A stretch of DNA of 64,000 nucleotides from an uncultured Pelagibacteraceae bacterium (GCA_902560815.1 CACENP010000005.1:1-64000); one strand, 5' to 3'; positions 9,391 to 18,618 are shown, counted from the first letter of the stretch. Notes: generated from the letters alone by a model not told the origin. Numbers and translations: made by a program.

Positions 9391-10542
9391 TTATTTTTTA
9401 TAAATAATTTTTGAGCTATTTAATTCTTTTAAACTTTTACAGCCCATTAGTAGCATATTTCTCTCAATTTCTTTTTGCATATTTTGTAATGCACGTTCCA
9501 CACCTGCTTGGCCTCCAGATGCAAGAGAAAATAAAAACATTTTTCCAAAGCTGCAAGCTTTGGCGCCTGCTGCAATTGCTTTTAAGACATGAGTTCCTCT
9601 TCTAACTCCACCATCTAATATAATTTCTAATTTATCACCAACTGCGTCTGAAATTTCTTTAAGTTGATCAAATGGTGATCTTGATCCATCTAATTGTCTT
9701 CCACCGTGATTTGAAAGAAATATTGCAGTACAGCCTATATCAATTGCTTTTTTTGCATCCTCAACTGACATTACTCCTTTTAAAGCAAATGGACCATTCC
9801 ATTTTTTTATACAGTATTCTGCGTCCTGCCAGTTCATTCCTGGATCATACTGTTCGTTAACATATTCTATAACTGATTTAGTTATATTAGTTCCTTTATC
9901 AGTTTTATGTTTAACGTTTGAAAGCTCAAATTTTTTATTTAATAAATAATTAAATACCCAACCTGGTTTTGCTGCAAATTCAAATAAACTTTTGATCGTA
10001 AGTTTTGGAGGAGTAGTAAAGCCTGTTCTATGATCTCTCTCTCTGTTGCCTGCAACTATTGTATCAACTGTTAAACATAAGCCATCAAATTTTGCTTTTT
10101 TACATCTATCAATCAAATCGTCTGTAATAGACTTATCTTTATGAATATAAAGCTGAAATAGTTTTGGACCACTTGAAACATTTACAATCTCTTCAATGGA
10201 TGATGTTGCCATAGTAGACATCCCATACATTGTTCCTAATTTTTCAGCTGCTCTTGCTGAAGCTCTATCTCCTTCTGGATCGTACAATCTTTGCATAGCT
10301 GTAGGAGATAAAAAAATTGGCATACTTATTTTTCTTCCAAAAATTTCTGTTGAAATATCTGGTTTTCCACCACCAGCTAAAACATTTGGAATTAAATCAC
10401 ACTGATTAAAAGACTCTGTATTTCTATTTAAGGTTATTTCATCATCTGCACCTCCATCAATATAATGAAAAATTGGAGATGGTAATTTTTTTTTTGCTAA
10501 TTTTCTAAAATCATCAAAATTGTGACAATCATTTAGATTCAT
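9391..10542 (-). CDS. FMN-dependent alpha-hydroxy-acid dehydrogenase (LldD/glycolate-oxidase family), copy 1
   Basis: A 383-residue TIM-barrel flavoprotein with FHYIDGGADDEIT near the N-terminus, LTVDTIVAGNRERD, ALKGVMSVEDA carrying the FMN-contacting Lys, the catalytic His in LSNHGGRQLDG, and the DGGVRRGTHV phosphate-binding motif. It oxidises an L-2-hydroxyacid (lactate-like) to the 2-oxo acid. Its ATG overlaps the stop of copy 2 by 4 bp (ATGA), indicating translational coupling. The pair probably arose by tandem duplication and may differ in substrate. Confidence 0.9.
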   Translation of the reverse strand: MNLNDCHNFDDFRKLAKKKLPSPIFHYIDGGADDEITLNRNTESFNQCDLIPNVLAGGGKPDISTEIFGRKISMPIFLSPTAMQRLYDPEGDRASARAAEKLGTMYGMSTMATSSIEEIVNVSSGPKLFQLYIHKDKSITDDLIDRCKKAKFDGLCLTVDTIVAGNRERDHRTGFTTPPKLTIKSLFEFAAKPGWVFNYLLNKKFELSNVKHKTDKGTNITKSVIEYVNEQYDPGMNWQDAEYCIKKWNGPFALKGVMSVEDAKKAIDIGCTAIFLSNHGGRQLDGSRSPFDQLKEISDAVGDKLEIILDGGVRRGTHVLKAIAAGAKACSFGKMFLFSLASGGQAGVERALQNMQKEIERNMLLMGCKSLKELNSSKIIYKK

Positions 10543-11693
10543 ACTTTTCTAAACCTTAAATTATTTCTATTTAAATCACTTATTTTTTTACAACCCATAA
10601 GTTTCATATCTCTCTCTAGTTCAGCCTTGTACTGCCCTAAAGCTCTTTCAACGCCAGCTTGACCAGCTGCAGCTAGTGCATAAAGATAAAGTCTTCCACC
10701 AGAGCAAGCTTTAGCGCCAATGGATAATGCTTTAAGCATATGAGTTCCTCTTTGGAATCCTCCTTCACAAATAACATCTATCTTATCACCAACTGCATCC
10801 ACAATTTCTGCCAATTGATCAAATGGTGATCTTGATCCATCAAGTTGTCTTCCTCCATGATTTGAAACCATTATTCCTGAACATCCAATATCAACTGCTT
10901 TTTTAGCATCTTCAACGCTCATCACTCCTTTGAGTGCAAAATGACCTCCCCATTGAGAACATAATTTTTCAGCATCATTCCAATTCATAGATTGATCCAA
11001 CATAGTAGAAAAATAATTACCAATAGAAGTGTTCGTGCTAGTACCTTCTTTTACATAATCTTGGAGATGTGGTAATTCAAACTTACCCTTTGTTAAATAG
11101 TTTATTCCCCACATTGGTTTTGTAGCAAAGCTATACAAACTTGATAATGTGAGTTTAGGAGGAGAAGTAAACCCAGTCCTAAGATCTCTTTCACGATTTC
11201 CTCCTGTTATTGTGTCTACTGTTAAAGCCAAAACATCAAACTTTGCTGCCTTTGCTCTTTCCAAGCAAGAATCATTTAATCCTCTATCTTTATGAAAATA
11301 GAACTGAAACATTTTTGGTGTATTAATTAATGAAGCTATTTCTTCGACACTTACAGTTGCTAAAGCTGAAACTCCAAACATTGTATTAAATTTCTGTGCG
11401 GCTTTTCCTACTGCTCTTTCTCCATCATAATGAAAAAGTCTTTGTAAAGCTGTTGGTGCACAATAGAATGGAAGATCTAATTTTTTTCCAAATATAGTAG
11501 TTGATAAATCTATATTTTCTACTCCTCTTAATACATTTGGAACTAAATCGACGTCATTGAATGAACTTGTATTTCTTTGATATGTAATTTCATCATCAGC
11601 TGCACCATCAATATAATGAAATATAGGTGAGGGTAATTTTTTTTTAGCTAATTTTCTAAAGTCACTAAAGTTATGACAGTCTTTAAGGTTCAT
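10539..11693 (-). CDS. FMN-dependent alpha-hydroxy-acid dehydrogenase (LldD/glycolate-oxidase family), copy 2
   Basis: A 384-residue paralogue of the adjacent gene: the same opening (MNLKDCHNFSDFRKLAKKKL), FHYIDGAADDEIT, LTVDTITGGNRERD, LKGVMSVEDA, and the catalytic-His motif VSNHGGRQLDG. The phosphate motif reads EGGFQRGTHM instead of DGGVRRGTHV in the neighbour, and the region around residues 75-110 is clearly diverged, so the two copies are not redundant recent duplicates. Role: oxidation of L-lactate or a related 2-hydroxyacid with electrons to the respiratory chain. Confidence 0.9.
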   Translation of the reverse strand: MNLKDCHNFSDFRKLAKKKLPSPIFHYIDGAADDEITYQRNTSSFNDVDLVPNVLRGVENIDLSTTIFGKKLDLPFYCAPTALQRLFHYDGERAVGKAAQKFNTMFGVSALATVSVEEIASLINTPKMFQFYFHKDRGLNDSCLERAKAAKFDVLALTVDTITGGNRERDLRTGFTSPPKLTLSSLYSFATKPMWGINYLTKGKFELPHLQDYVKEGTSTNTSIGNYFSTMLDQSMNWNDAEKLCSQWGGHFALKGVMSVEDAKKAVDIGCSGIMVSNHGGRQLDGSRSPFDQLAEIVDAVGDKIDVICEGGFQRGTHMLKALSIGAKACSGGRLYLYALAAAGQAGVERALGQYKAELERDMKLMGCKKISDLNRNNLRFRKV

Positions 11694-11702
11694 AAGTTTA
11701 AT

Positions 11703-12221
11703 TTAAAATTGTTTAATAAAATTAAACATATAGCTATTTGCCCCAGGGTTTTTTTCACCTAAACTAGCGTTAGATATATGATTATAAGAAAATCCTAACT
11801 CGCTATTTGAAAATAAATCCATAGAAAGTTGAATTTCACTTTTAAATTCTACTGTATGTCCTAAATCTTTTCCATCTCCTTGATTATATAGCCCAGGAGT
11901 GAATGAAGGTATAACGTTAAGTTTACCAATTGTGTAATTTGCTTGAACACCAGTATATGCATAGGCGGCATTGTTTTCTGTCACCATAAACCCAGTAACT
12001 GGAGATAGTGTTCCCAAGAAACTATCTCTTACTAAATTTTCATTCTGATGTTGAAATCCAAATAAAGCTGCCCTTTGTCCATCATCACTAAAATCAAACA
12101 TACCTGTATAAAAATTTAATTCATGCTCATTAAAATTTTCTTTTTTTTCTTCGCTATATGCTGGAATTGCTAAAAGCAATAAACAAAATAGATTTAGTAT
12201 TATTTTTATAGATTGTTTCAT
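11703..12221 (-). CDS. PagL-like lipid A deacylase / acyloxyacyl hydrolase
   Basis: A 172-residue secreted protein with a clear Sec signal peptide (LFCLLLLAIPAYSEE). The mature chain has alternating hydrophobic strands ending in an aromatic residue (…FIKQF), as in outer-membrane beta barrels. Near the C-terminus NHISNASLGEKNPG contains the His-x-Ser-Asn pattern of PagL (catalytic His and Ser about residues 148 and 150). PagL removes the 3-O acyl chain of lipid A. Length matches PagL. It sits between ccmH and the hydroxy-acid dehydrogenase pair, with short gaps on both sides. Confidence 0.7.
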   Translation of the reverse strand: MKQSIKIILNLFCLLLLAIPAYSEEKKENFNEHELNFYTGMFDFSDDGQRAALFGFQHQNENLVRDSFLGTLSPVTGFMVTENNAAYAYTGVQANYTIGKLNVIPSFTPGLYNQGDGKDLGHTVEFKSEIQLSMDLFSNSELGFSYNHISNASLGEKNPGANSYMFNFIKQF

Positions 12222-12232
12222 TTTATTTAGAC

Positions 12233-12604
12233 CTAATTAATAAACACTTTTCTATAAATTAATAGACCCCCAAAAATAAATAAAATCAAAGGAAATATCC
12301 ACAATATCAAATTTTTTCTATTAAACTCAGGATCATATACAATCCATTCACCATATTGATTTTTTAAATACTCATAAATTTGTTTTTCTGATTTTCCTTC
12401 TTTTATTTTTTTACTAATTAATATTTTCATACTTAATGCAAAGTCCGATTGTGAATCATAAACTGATTGTCCTTGACAAATTAAACATCGAAGATTTTTA
12501 GAAATTTTATCAACCTCAGAAGAAATATTATTTGCAATTGAAAGTTTTTGAAAAGATAAAATAAAAAATGATATTAATAATATATATTTTACTATTCTAA
12601 TCAT
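12233..12604 (-). CDS. ccmH: Cytochrome c maturation protein CcmH (CycL)
   Basis: A 123-residue protein with an N-terminal signal/anchor, the redox-active LRCLICQGQS motif (LRCxxCQ) near residue 37, the SDFALSMKILISKKI helix and a C-terminal membrane helix. CcmH reduces apocytochrome c cysteines before heme ligation by CcmF. The length is that of the single-domain CcmH; no CcmI/CycH domain is attached. Its start overlaps ccmG by 4 bp. Confidence 0.92.
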   Translation of the reverse strand: MIRIVKYILLISFFILSFQKLSIANNISSEVDKISKNLRCLICQGQSVYDSQSDFALSMKILISKKIKEGKSEKQIYEYLKNQYGEWIVYDPEFNRKNLILWIFPLILFIFGGLLIYRKVFIN

Positions 12605-13122
12605 TGGATTATTTTTATAATTTCTGAAATATTATCACTTGTTAAAGGACCAATATATTTTCTAATAACTATAGATTTATTATTTAAAAGAAAACTTTCA
12701 GGAACACCATAAGCTCCTAATGAAATAGATATAGTACCATCTGCATCAATTAGATTTTTCGAATAAGGATTACCTAGTTCATCTAAAAATTTAATAGCAT
12801 TATTTTTTTTGTCTTTATAATTTAAACCAATAATATTTAAGTCTGTTTTTTTACTTAAATTCATAAGTATTGCATGTTCTGACCTACAAGGAGCACACCA
12901 CGAAGACCATATATTTATTAGAGTAAAATTATTATTTTCAATAATATATTTGGAGCTAAATTGTTTATTCGAAAATAGTTCAGTACTAGTAAATTCTTCT
13001 AAATTTTTATTTTTTACTTCTTTTGGTTTATAAAAATTGGATTTATCTAAACCTAAATAGAATATGGTGAAAATAAATGTAAAAAATAATAATACGGATA
13101 AATAAAAAATATTTTTTTTCAT
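12601..13122 (-). CDS. ccmG: Thiol:disulfide interchange protein CcmG/DsbE
   Basis: A 173-residue periplasmic thioredoxin-fold protein anchored by an N-terminal membrane helix. The active site is SSWCAPCRSEH, and the conserved cis-proline/acidic region appears as GAYGVPESFLL. It keeps CcmH or apocytochromes reduced during cytochrome c assembly. Spacing to ccmF is 3 bp and it overlaps ccmH by 4 bp, consistent with one operon. Confidence 0.92.
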   Translation of the reverse strand: MKKNIFYLSVLLFFTFIFTIFYLGLDKSNFYKPKEVKNKNLEEFTSTELFSNKQFSSKYIIENNNFTLINIWSSWCAPCRSEHAILMNLSKKTDLNIIGLNYKDKKNNAIKFLDELGNPYSKNLIDADGTISISLGAYGVPESFLLNNKSIVIRKYIGPLTSDNISEIIKIIQ

Positions 13123-13125
13123 ATA

Positions 13126-15000
13126 CTAATTTTTTTTTAATACACCCAACATTCCTCCAATAGAAATCAAACAAACTGATATCCAAATCCAAATCATAAA
13201 TGGTTTTGTTTGGTACCTAACATTAAAAATTTCTTCTCCCTTAATTAAATTTATGACTATAAATTTATCTAAAAAAATAGTTGTTTTTATATCTGCTTCG
13301 CTAGTTAATATATTTGGTTGATTATAAATTCTAATTTCGGGATATAAAGATGTTATATTTTTTTCATCATCTTTTATTTCAAAATTTACAATAATGGACT
13401 TATAATTTTCTTTATCAATTGATTTAATTTTTGAAAACTTTATTTGTTCCTTTTTATAAACTAATTCTTGTCCTAGTTTCATATTCGCAGAAAATTCATC
13501 AGAAAATAAACTATTTAAGAGAATACTTAATACAAACAAACCAAACCCAAAATGTGAAATAGTCTGAGAGGTATTATTTTTTTTATTTAAAAATTCTCTA
13601 ATATTGACAAATAATAAATATAATGCAGCAGCACCTAAAACTGAAGTAAATAAAAGTTCTGATGATGTTTTTTTAACTATATAAAAAGATATTAAAATAC
13701 AGACAAAAAATAAAATAATTTTTGAATATTTTATATTTTTATAATTATCTTTAATCCATTTTAAATTAGAACCTAATGCCATAAAAATTAAAAAAAATAT
13801 TAAAAATGGAACCATAAGTTTATTAAAAAATGGAGGACCTATAGAAATTTTTTCATTAGTTATGACTTCTAAAAATATTGGATAAGTTGTTCCTATTAAA
13901 ACAACGGATAAAAAGTACATCATAAACCAATTGTTGATTAAAATTGATGTTTCTTTACTAATTAGAAAAAATTTTTTTTCAGTATTGCTTTCATTAACTT
14001 GATAAATAAAAAACAAAATTATAGATAAAAAAATTAATGAAAACAGAAATATTAAAATAAATACTCCTCTTTCTGGATCATTCGCAAATGTATGTACTGA
14101 ATTTAATATTCCAGATCTAACTAAGAAAGTTCCAATCATGCTAAATGTAAATGTTGCTATTGAAAGTATTAATGTCCATGATTTTAGAAGGTTTCTTTTC
14201 TCCAATACTATGACTGTATGAAAAAGAGCAGTTAAACATAACCAAGGCATTAGAGAAACGTTTTCTACAGGGTCCCAAAACCAAAAACCGCCCCATCCCA
14301 ATTCATAATAAGCCCATATTGAACCTAATAAAATTCCAATTGTTAAAAAAAACCAGGCTATTTGAATCCATTTTTTTATATGGGTTGCCCACAATTTATT
14401 AATATTATTTTGAATTAATGAAGCCAAAGAAGCAGAAAATATTATTGATGATCCAACATAACCCAAATATAGAATTGGAGGATGTATCGCTAATGCCGGA
14501 TCCTGTAAAATTGGATTCAAACCAAGACCTTCATTTGGAATAGGAAATAAAAAATTAAATGGATTTGAAGTTAATAATAAAAATAAAAAAAATCCTGAAA
14601 TAATAATTTGTTGAAAGAAAATAGATAAAAGTCTGTATTTTACTGGTTGTTTTTTTGAAAAAATAATAAATAAAAATATAAACAAGGTTAAAACAAGTAA
14701 CCAAAGCAATAAACTTCCTTCATGATTTCCCCACGTTCCAGTAATTTTATAAAATAATGGTTTTGTTGAATGTGAATTATTATAAACAGTCTCATTACTA
14801 AAATCTGAAATAATAAAAGAATAAACTAATGATATAAAACTTATTACAACAATAAAAAACTGAAGAAATAAAAGTGAAAAAATATTTTGATTTATTTTTT
14901 GACTATTTTTTTTTAAATAAAAAATTGAATAAAAAAGTAAACTTACTGAAATAATAAAACCTAATAAAAGTGAGTAATATCCTATATGACTTGAAATCAC
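13126..15000 (-). CDS. ccmF: Cytochrome c heme lyase subunit CcmF
   Basis: A 624-residue polytopic membrane protein with about 15 hydrophobic segments. The WWD-type heme-handling domain reads [18 protein letters not shown] (about residues 234-251) and is flanked by conserved His-bearing segments ([21 protein letters not shown]). It ligates heme delivered by holo-CcmE to apocytochrome c. Overlaps ccmE by 4 bp. Confidence 0.95.
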   Translation of the reverse strand: MISSHIGYYSLLLGFIISVSLLFYSIFYLKKNSQKINQNIFSLLFLQFFIVVISFISLVYSFIISDFSNETVYNNSHSTKPLFYKITGTWGNHEGSLLLWLLVLTLFIFLFIIFSKKQPVKYRLLSIFFQQIIISGFFLFLLLTSNPFNFLFPIPNEGLGLNPILQDPALAIHPPILYLGYVGSSIIFSASLASLIQNNINKLWATHIKKWIQIAWFFLTIGILLGSIWAYYELGWGGFWFWDPVENVSLMPWLCLTALFHTVIVLEKRNLLKSWTLILSIATFTFSMIGTFLVRSGILNSVHTFANDPERGVFILIFLFSLIFLSIILFFIYQVNESNTEKKFFLISKETSILINNWFMMYFLSVVLIGTTYPIFLEVITNEKISIGPPFFNKLMVPFLIFFLIFMALGSNLKWIKDNYKNIKYSKIILFFVCILISFYIVKKTSSELLFTSVLGAAALYLLFVNIREFLNKKNNTSQTISHFGFGLFVLSILLNSLFSDEFSANMKLGQELVYKKEQIKFSKIKSIDKENYKSIIVNFEIKDDEKNITSLYPEIRIYNQPNILTSEADIKTTIFLDKFIVINLIKGEEIFNVRYQTKPFMIWIWISVCLISIGGMLGVLKKN

Positions 15001-15422
15001 TTAGTTGCCTCCAAAGCTTCCTTAACTTCAGGGGGCATATAATTTTCATCGTGTTTTGCGAGTATTTTCTTTGCATTAAAAAAACTACGATCTTTTAAAT
15101 AACCCTCAGCAACAACACCCTTTCCTTCTGAAAATAAATTAGGAACAGAGCCAGAATAAGTAACGTTTATTTCATTTTTAAAATCAGTTATGACAAAGCT
15201 AATTTGGTTTTGATTTAATTTAATTGTTTCTTCTTTAACCATTCCTCCAACTCTTATTCTTTTTTTACTGTCTATTTCGGATAGATTTTTTATTTCTGAT
15301 GGAGAAATAAAGTAAACTACATTTTCTTCTAAAGATTTAAGGATTAAAAAAACGGATAGAGCTATAATTAAAAAAATAAATGATAAAAACAGCAGCCGCA
15401 ATTTAACTTTTTTACCATACAT
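14997..15422 (-). CDS. ccmE: Heme chaperone CcmE
   Basis: A 141-residue protein with an N-terminal membrane anchor and an OB-fold periplasmic domain ([34 protein letters not shown]). The heme-binding His is in [13 protein letters not shown], matching the canonical H-x-x-x-Y motif. It receives heme from CcmC and hands it to CcmF, both encoded in the same operon. Confidence 0.95.
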   Translation of the reverse strand: MYGKKVKLRLLFLSFIFLIIALSVFLILKSLEENVVYFISPSEIKNLSEIDSKKRIRVGGMVKEETIKLNQNQISFVITDFKNEINVTYSGSVPNLFSEGKGVVAEGYLKDRSFFNAKKILAKHDENYMPPEVKEALEATK

Positions 15423-15434
15423 GACAAAATAAAG

Positions 15435-15668
15435 TTAAATTTTTGAAACTAAATTGTTTGCTAAAATTCCTTTATAAGTTTTTTGAGCTCTAACAGTTTG
15501 TTTTTTATCTGAGGTTAAAGTTAAATATTTTGTATCAAATTTATTTTTTTCTTTAACAAGTTGAATTTTAATTACTGTGTAAAGAGCCACAAAACTAATC
15601 AATGTAAATGCGAACGCAGACCAAACATAAATCCCATATCCATTCATTGAAATAATTTCATTAATCAT
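15435..15668 (-). CDS. ccmD: Heme exporter protein CcmD
   Basis: A 77-residue protein with one N-terminal membrane helix preceded by NGYGIYVWSAFAFTL, the typical CcmD pattern, and a charged cytoplasmic tail. It helps release holo-CcmE from CcmC. Its start overlaps ccmC by 4 bp. It is slightly longer than many CcmD proteins. Confidence 0.85.
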   Translation of the reverse strand: MINEIISMNGYGIYVWSAFAFTLISFVALYTVIKIQLVKEKNKFDTKYLTLTSDKKQTVRAQKTYKGILANNLVSKI

Positions 15669-16372
15669 AATCTATCTAGTCCTTTATTTTTAATTTTTAT
15701 CAGTTCTGTATTATATTTCATCAAAAAAATCAGAATTGAGAATAGTGCAAATGCCGCAGTCATTAAGGCTAAAGGAACAATCATAGATGAATGTATCGAG
15801 GTTTTTGCAAAAATATTTATTGAAGCAGGTTGGTGTAATGTTGACCACCAATCAACAGAATATTTAATAATTGGAATATTAATTGCTCCCAGTATTGCAA
15901 TCAATGAAGTTATTTTATTAGCCTTTTCCCCATTATCATAAATTCTCCACGCCAAGATATAAATAATATAAAATAAAGCTAATATTAACATTGATGTAAT
16001 CCTAGCATCCCAAGCCCACCAAGTTCCCCAGGTAGGTTTGCCCCAAATTGATCCTGTTACTAAGGCGATTATATTAAAAACTAATCCAGATGGTGCTAAA
16101 CTTTTTGCAATTAATATAAAAGATTTATTTTTAAAAACGATAATTATAAAAGATAGAATAGCAATTGTTGAAAAAATTCCTAAAGATATCCATGCAGATG
16201 GCACATGAACATACATAATTCTTACTGAATGGCTTTGTATATAATCCTCTGGCGAAATGATTAATGCTTCAATCAAACCAATAGATATTACAATCACAAA
16301 AACAAATAGAATATATTTTGGTGCTCTAGACGTTATTGAAAAAATCTTATTTGGTTCAAAATTTTTTAGCAT
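15665..16372 (-). CDS. ccmC: Heme ABC-type exporter permease CcmC
   Basis: A 235-residue six-helix membrane protein with the tryptophan-rich WWD motif GKPTWGTWWAWDARITSML and the flanking histidines in YVHVPSAWI and WWSTLHQPASI. It loads heme onto CcmE. As the first gene of the ccm operon here it follows the putative structured RNA at 16406-16564. No ccmA or ccmB is present in this window. Confidence 0.95.
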   Translation of the reverse strand: MLKNFEPNKIFSITSRAPKYILFVFVIVISIGLIEALIISPEDYIQSHSVRIMYVHVPSAWISLGIFSTIAILSFIIIVFKNKSFILIAKSLAPSGLVFNIIALVTGSIWGKPTWGTWWAWDARITSMLILALFYIIYILAWRIYDNGEKANKITSLIAILGAINIPIIKYSVDWWSTLHQPASINIFAKTSIHSSMIVPLALMTAAFALFSILIFLMKYNTELIKIKNKGLDRL

Positions 16373-16405
16373 TTAAGACTTATATCTATAAAAACTTATT
16401 TTGTT

Positions 16406-16564
16406 GAATATTTTTTTAGAATATTCCGATCAAGAATACTATAGAGGGAGATAAATATAAGGGATAAAAAAGTACTCTTGATCAGATATGGTATTTGTTT
16501 TCTACCTGACTAACTTATAAACTTTAGATATGTCTAAGTTTTGAATTAATTGTGTTGGAATATT
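16406..16564 (-). ncRNA. Candidate structured RNA between hspQ and ccmC (possible leader RNA or 6S-like RNA)
   Basis: An outer pairing AATATTCC (16420-16427) with GGAATATT (16557-16564) encloses a 13-bp stem GATCAAGAATACT (16428-16440) / AGTACTCTTGATC (16471-16483) with a 30-base loop and a smaller hairpin at 16520-16540 (AACTTTAGA/TCTAAGTT). AATATTC can instead pair with GAATATT at 16406-16412, so two mutually exclusive folds exist, the second about 35 bp upstream of the ccmC start on the minus strand. GC is higher than the surroundings and no ORF covers it. Orientation is uncertain: minus would make it a leader of ccmC, and a free-standing RNA such as 6S is also possible. Confidence 0.5.
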
Positions 16565-16573
16565 GTCTGTCTG

Positions 16574-16894
16574 CTAATTTGAAGGCTTAAAATAGGTCGA
16601 TCCTTTTTTTCCTGAAAAAATCTCATTTATTAGAGGATGTTTTATAGGTTCATCTGAATCATCTACTAATAAGTTTTGTTGGGATACATAAGCTTCATAT
16701 GTAACATCATCATTTTCAGCAAGGAGATGATAAAAAGGTTGGTCTTTTCTTGGTCTAACATTTTTTGGTATAGATTGATACCACTCTTCAGAGTTATTAA
16801 ATTCAAAATCAACATCATAAATAACACCTCTAAAATCAAAGTGTTTATGTTTTACAATATCTCCTATAGAAAATTTAGCTTTTTGAATGCTCAC
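16574..16894 (-). CDS. hspQ: Heat shock protein HspQ / YccV-like hemimethylated DNA-binding protein
   Basis: A 106-residue small protein with KFSIGDIVKHKHFDFRGVIYDVD, the QPFYHLLAENDD segment and ATYVSQQNLL-like ending (YEAYVSQQNLLVDD), all typical of HspQ/YccV. The family acts as a Lon specificity factor and binds hemimethylated DNA. Normal length. It is transcribed towards ccmC, with the candidate structured RNA in between. Confidence 0.88.
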   Translation of the reverse strand: MSIQKAKFSIGDIVKHKHFDFRGVIYDVDFEFNNSEEWYQSIPKNVRPRKDQPFYHLLAENDDVTYEAYVSQQNLLVDDSDEPIKHPLINEIFSGKKGSTYFKPSN

Positions 16895-16971
16895 AATTAC
16901 AAATATGGATATTTAAATAAAAAAATCAATAAAAAAATTTAAAAGTTTTATCATTCTGTTAATATGTTTTG

Positions 16972-17526
16972 GTGAATAAATCATTTCTTAAATTTATTAC
17001 CGATTTTGGGCCTCTATTAGTTTTTTTTAGTTTTTATTACAAAAGTGAAAAAAATTTAACTGTGGCAATTCCGCCATTTATAGTTGCAACTCTAATTGCT
17101 TTACTGGTTGTATGGATTTTAGAAAAAAAAATACCAATGGTTCCTTTGCTTGGAGGAATATTTATTACTTTATTTGGTGGTCTAACAATATATTTTGATA
17201 ATCCAATTTTTATTTATATTAAGCCAACAATTATAAATGTATTATTTGGTTTAGGACTTTTATTTGGAAAATTTTTTTCAAACGAGCCAATTTTAAAAAA
17301 AATGCTTGGTAAATCTATACAACTTGCTGATGAAGGTTGGAAAATATTAAACTTAAGATGGGTATATTTCTTTTTTAGCTTAGCAATATTAAATGAAATT
17401 ATTTGGCGTACTCAATCTGAAGAATTTTGGGTTAATTTTAAGGTTTGGGGAATATTACCTTTGACAATTATTTTTACAGCATTTCAAATATCAATTATTA
17501 ATAAATACAAATTAAATGAAGAATAA
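16972..17526 (+). CDS. yciB: Inner membrane septation-type protein YciB/IspZ
   Basis: A protein of about 184 residues with five or six membrane segments, opening FLKFITDFGPLLVFFSFYY, followed by LLGGIFITLFGGLTIYF and LRWVYFFFSLAILNEIIWR, which are diagnostic of YciB (intracellular septation protein A), an inner-membrane protein of cell-envelope and septum maintenance. No ATG is in frame; I take the GTG at 16972, although the track starts one codon earlier at TTG. It overlaps the next gene by 11 bp. Confidence 0.88.
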   Translation: MNKSFLKFITDFGPLLVFFSFYYKSEKNLTVAIPPFIVATLIALLVVWILEKKIPMVPLLGGIFITLFGGLTIYFDNPIFIYIKPTIINVLFGLGLLFGKFFSNEPILKKMLGKSIQLADEGWKILNLRWVYFFFSLAILNEIIWRTQSEEFWVNFKVWGILPLTIIFTAFQISIINKYKLNEE

Positions 17527-17854
17527 TTTAAAATTAGTAATTAATAATATTTATTCAGAAAAAAAACCCCAACATTTCTTTGAAAAAGATGAATTAAAAA
17601 TTATATTAGACTTGTATGCAAAAATGGTCTCAGAAGGCTCCTGGAAAGACTATGGGTTAAACATCTCCAGCAAACAGGTAGGTTTTTGTGTTTTTAAAAA
17701 TGCTACAGAAAATGCAATGTATAAAATTTGTAAAAATTTTAAACCTATTAATAAAAATTTAAAATATTTAATTACAGACGCTAAAGGTAAAATATTAAAA
17801 AATTCTAGCGAATTAAAAACTTTATTAAAAAATATTAATTGGAAAAAATTATAG
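17516..17854 (+). CDS. DUF2794 protein
   Basis: A 112-residue conserved protein. The core FFEKDELKIILDLYAKMVSEGSW and KDYGLNISSKQVGFCVFKNA are features of DUF2794, a family restricted to Alphaproteobacteria whose function is unknown. The gene overlaps yciB by 11 bp, so the two are probably translated from one transcript. It is convergent with the BAX-inhibitor-like gene. Confidence 0.75.
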   Translation: MKNNLKLVINNIYSEKKPQHFFEKDELKIILDLYAKMVSEGSWKDYGLNISSKQVGFCVFKNATENAMYKICKNFKPINKNLKYLITDAKGKILKNSSELKTLLKNINWKKL

Positions 17855-17856
17855 AA

Positions 17857-18618
17857 TTATCTTCTTTGGCCAAAAAGTCTTAAAAGCATTATAAATAGAT
17901 TTATAAAGTCTAGATAAAGAGTCAAAGCTCCCATAACTGCTTTTTTACCCATTAATTCACCAGTATCAGAGGCGGCATACATGTTCTTAATTTTTTGAGT
18001 ATCATAAGCAGTTAGACCAACAAAAATTAGTACTCCTAAAATAGAAATTACAAAATGCATCATTGATGATTTTAGAAATATATTAACTAATGATGCAATA
18101 ATTATTCCAATAAGACCCATCATTAAAAAAGAGCCTAGCTTTGTTAAATCTCTTTTAGTCGTATATCCATAAATGCTCATAGCACCAAAAGTAGCAGATG
18201 TAATGAAGAACACTCTTGCAACACTAACTCCTGTATAAACTAGTAATATCCATGACAAAGATAAACCCATTAAAGCTGCGAATATCCAAAATACTGTTTG
18301 GGCTTTTGCTGCACTCATTTTATTTATTCCAAAACTCATATAAAAAACTATTCCAAGAGGTGCTAACATCACAACCCATTTCAATCCCGAAAAGAAAAGA
18401 GTATTTCCAAAGCTTGTAAAACCCGCTATTGCTCCACTAGCATCAGTTACTACTGACATTTTGAATGAAATTAGAGCTATAATTCCAGTTAATAATACTC
18501 CTGTAGCCATGTAATTATATACTTTTAGCATATAGGCTCTTAAACCTTCATCCATCACTACAGTTGATTGTGTGGCCGTTTTTACTTTGTTGAATATATT
18601 CTGTTTATTAAATTCCAT
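17857..18618 (-). CDS. BAX inhibitor-1/YccA family membrane protein
   Basis: A 253-residue protein with seven hydrophobic segments and the family signatures VFFITSATFGAMSIYGYTT and LIFVGLTAYDTQKIKNMY, followed by GALTLYLDFINLFIMLLRLFG. These match the UPF0005/BI-1 family, whose bacterial members are membrane proteins often considered calcium-leak channels or partners of FtsH. Transcribed convergently with DUF2794 and divergently from the aldo/keto reductase. Confidence 0.92.
   Translation of the reverse strand: MEFNKQNIFNKVKTATQSTVVMDEGLRAYMLKVYNYMATGVLLTGIIALISFKMSVVTDASGAIAGFTSFGNTLFFSGLKWVVMLAPLGIVFYMSFGINKMSAAKAQTVFWIFAALMGLSLSWILLVYTGVSVARVFFITSATFGAMSIYGYTTKRDLTKLGSFLMMGLIGIIIASLVNIFLKSSMMHFVISILGVLIFVGLTAYDTQKIKNMYAASDTGELMGKKAVMGALTLYLDFINLFIMLLRLFGQRR

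Noticed and set aside
9411-9860. Small plus-strand ORFs opposite the FMN dehydrogenase
   Set aside because: Antisense to highly conserved enzyme sequence with no start-site support.
16406-16564. SRP RNA, tmRNA or RNase P RNA
   Set aside because: Looked for their conserved cores (SRP GNAR loop region, tmRNA tRNA-like ends, RNase P P4) and did not see them.
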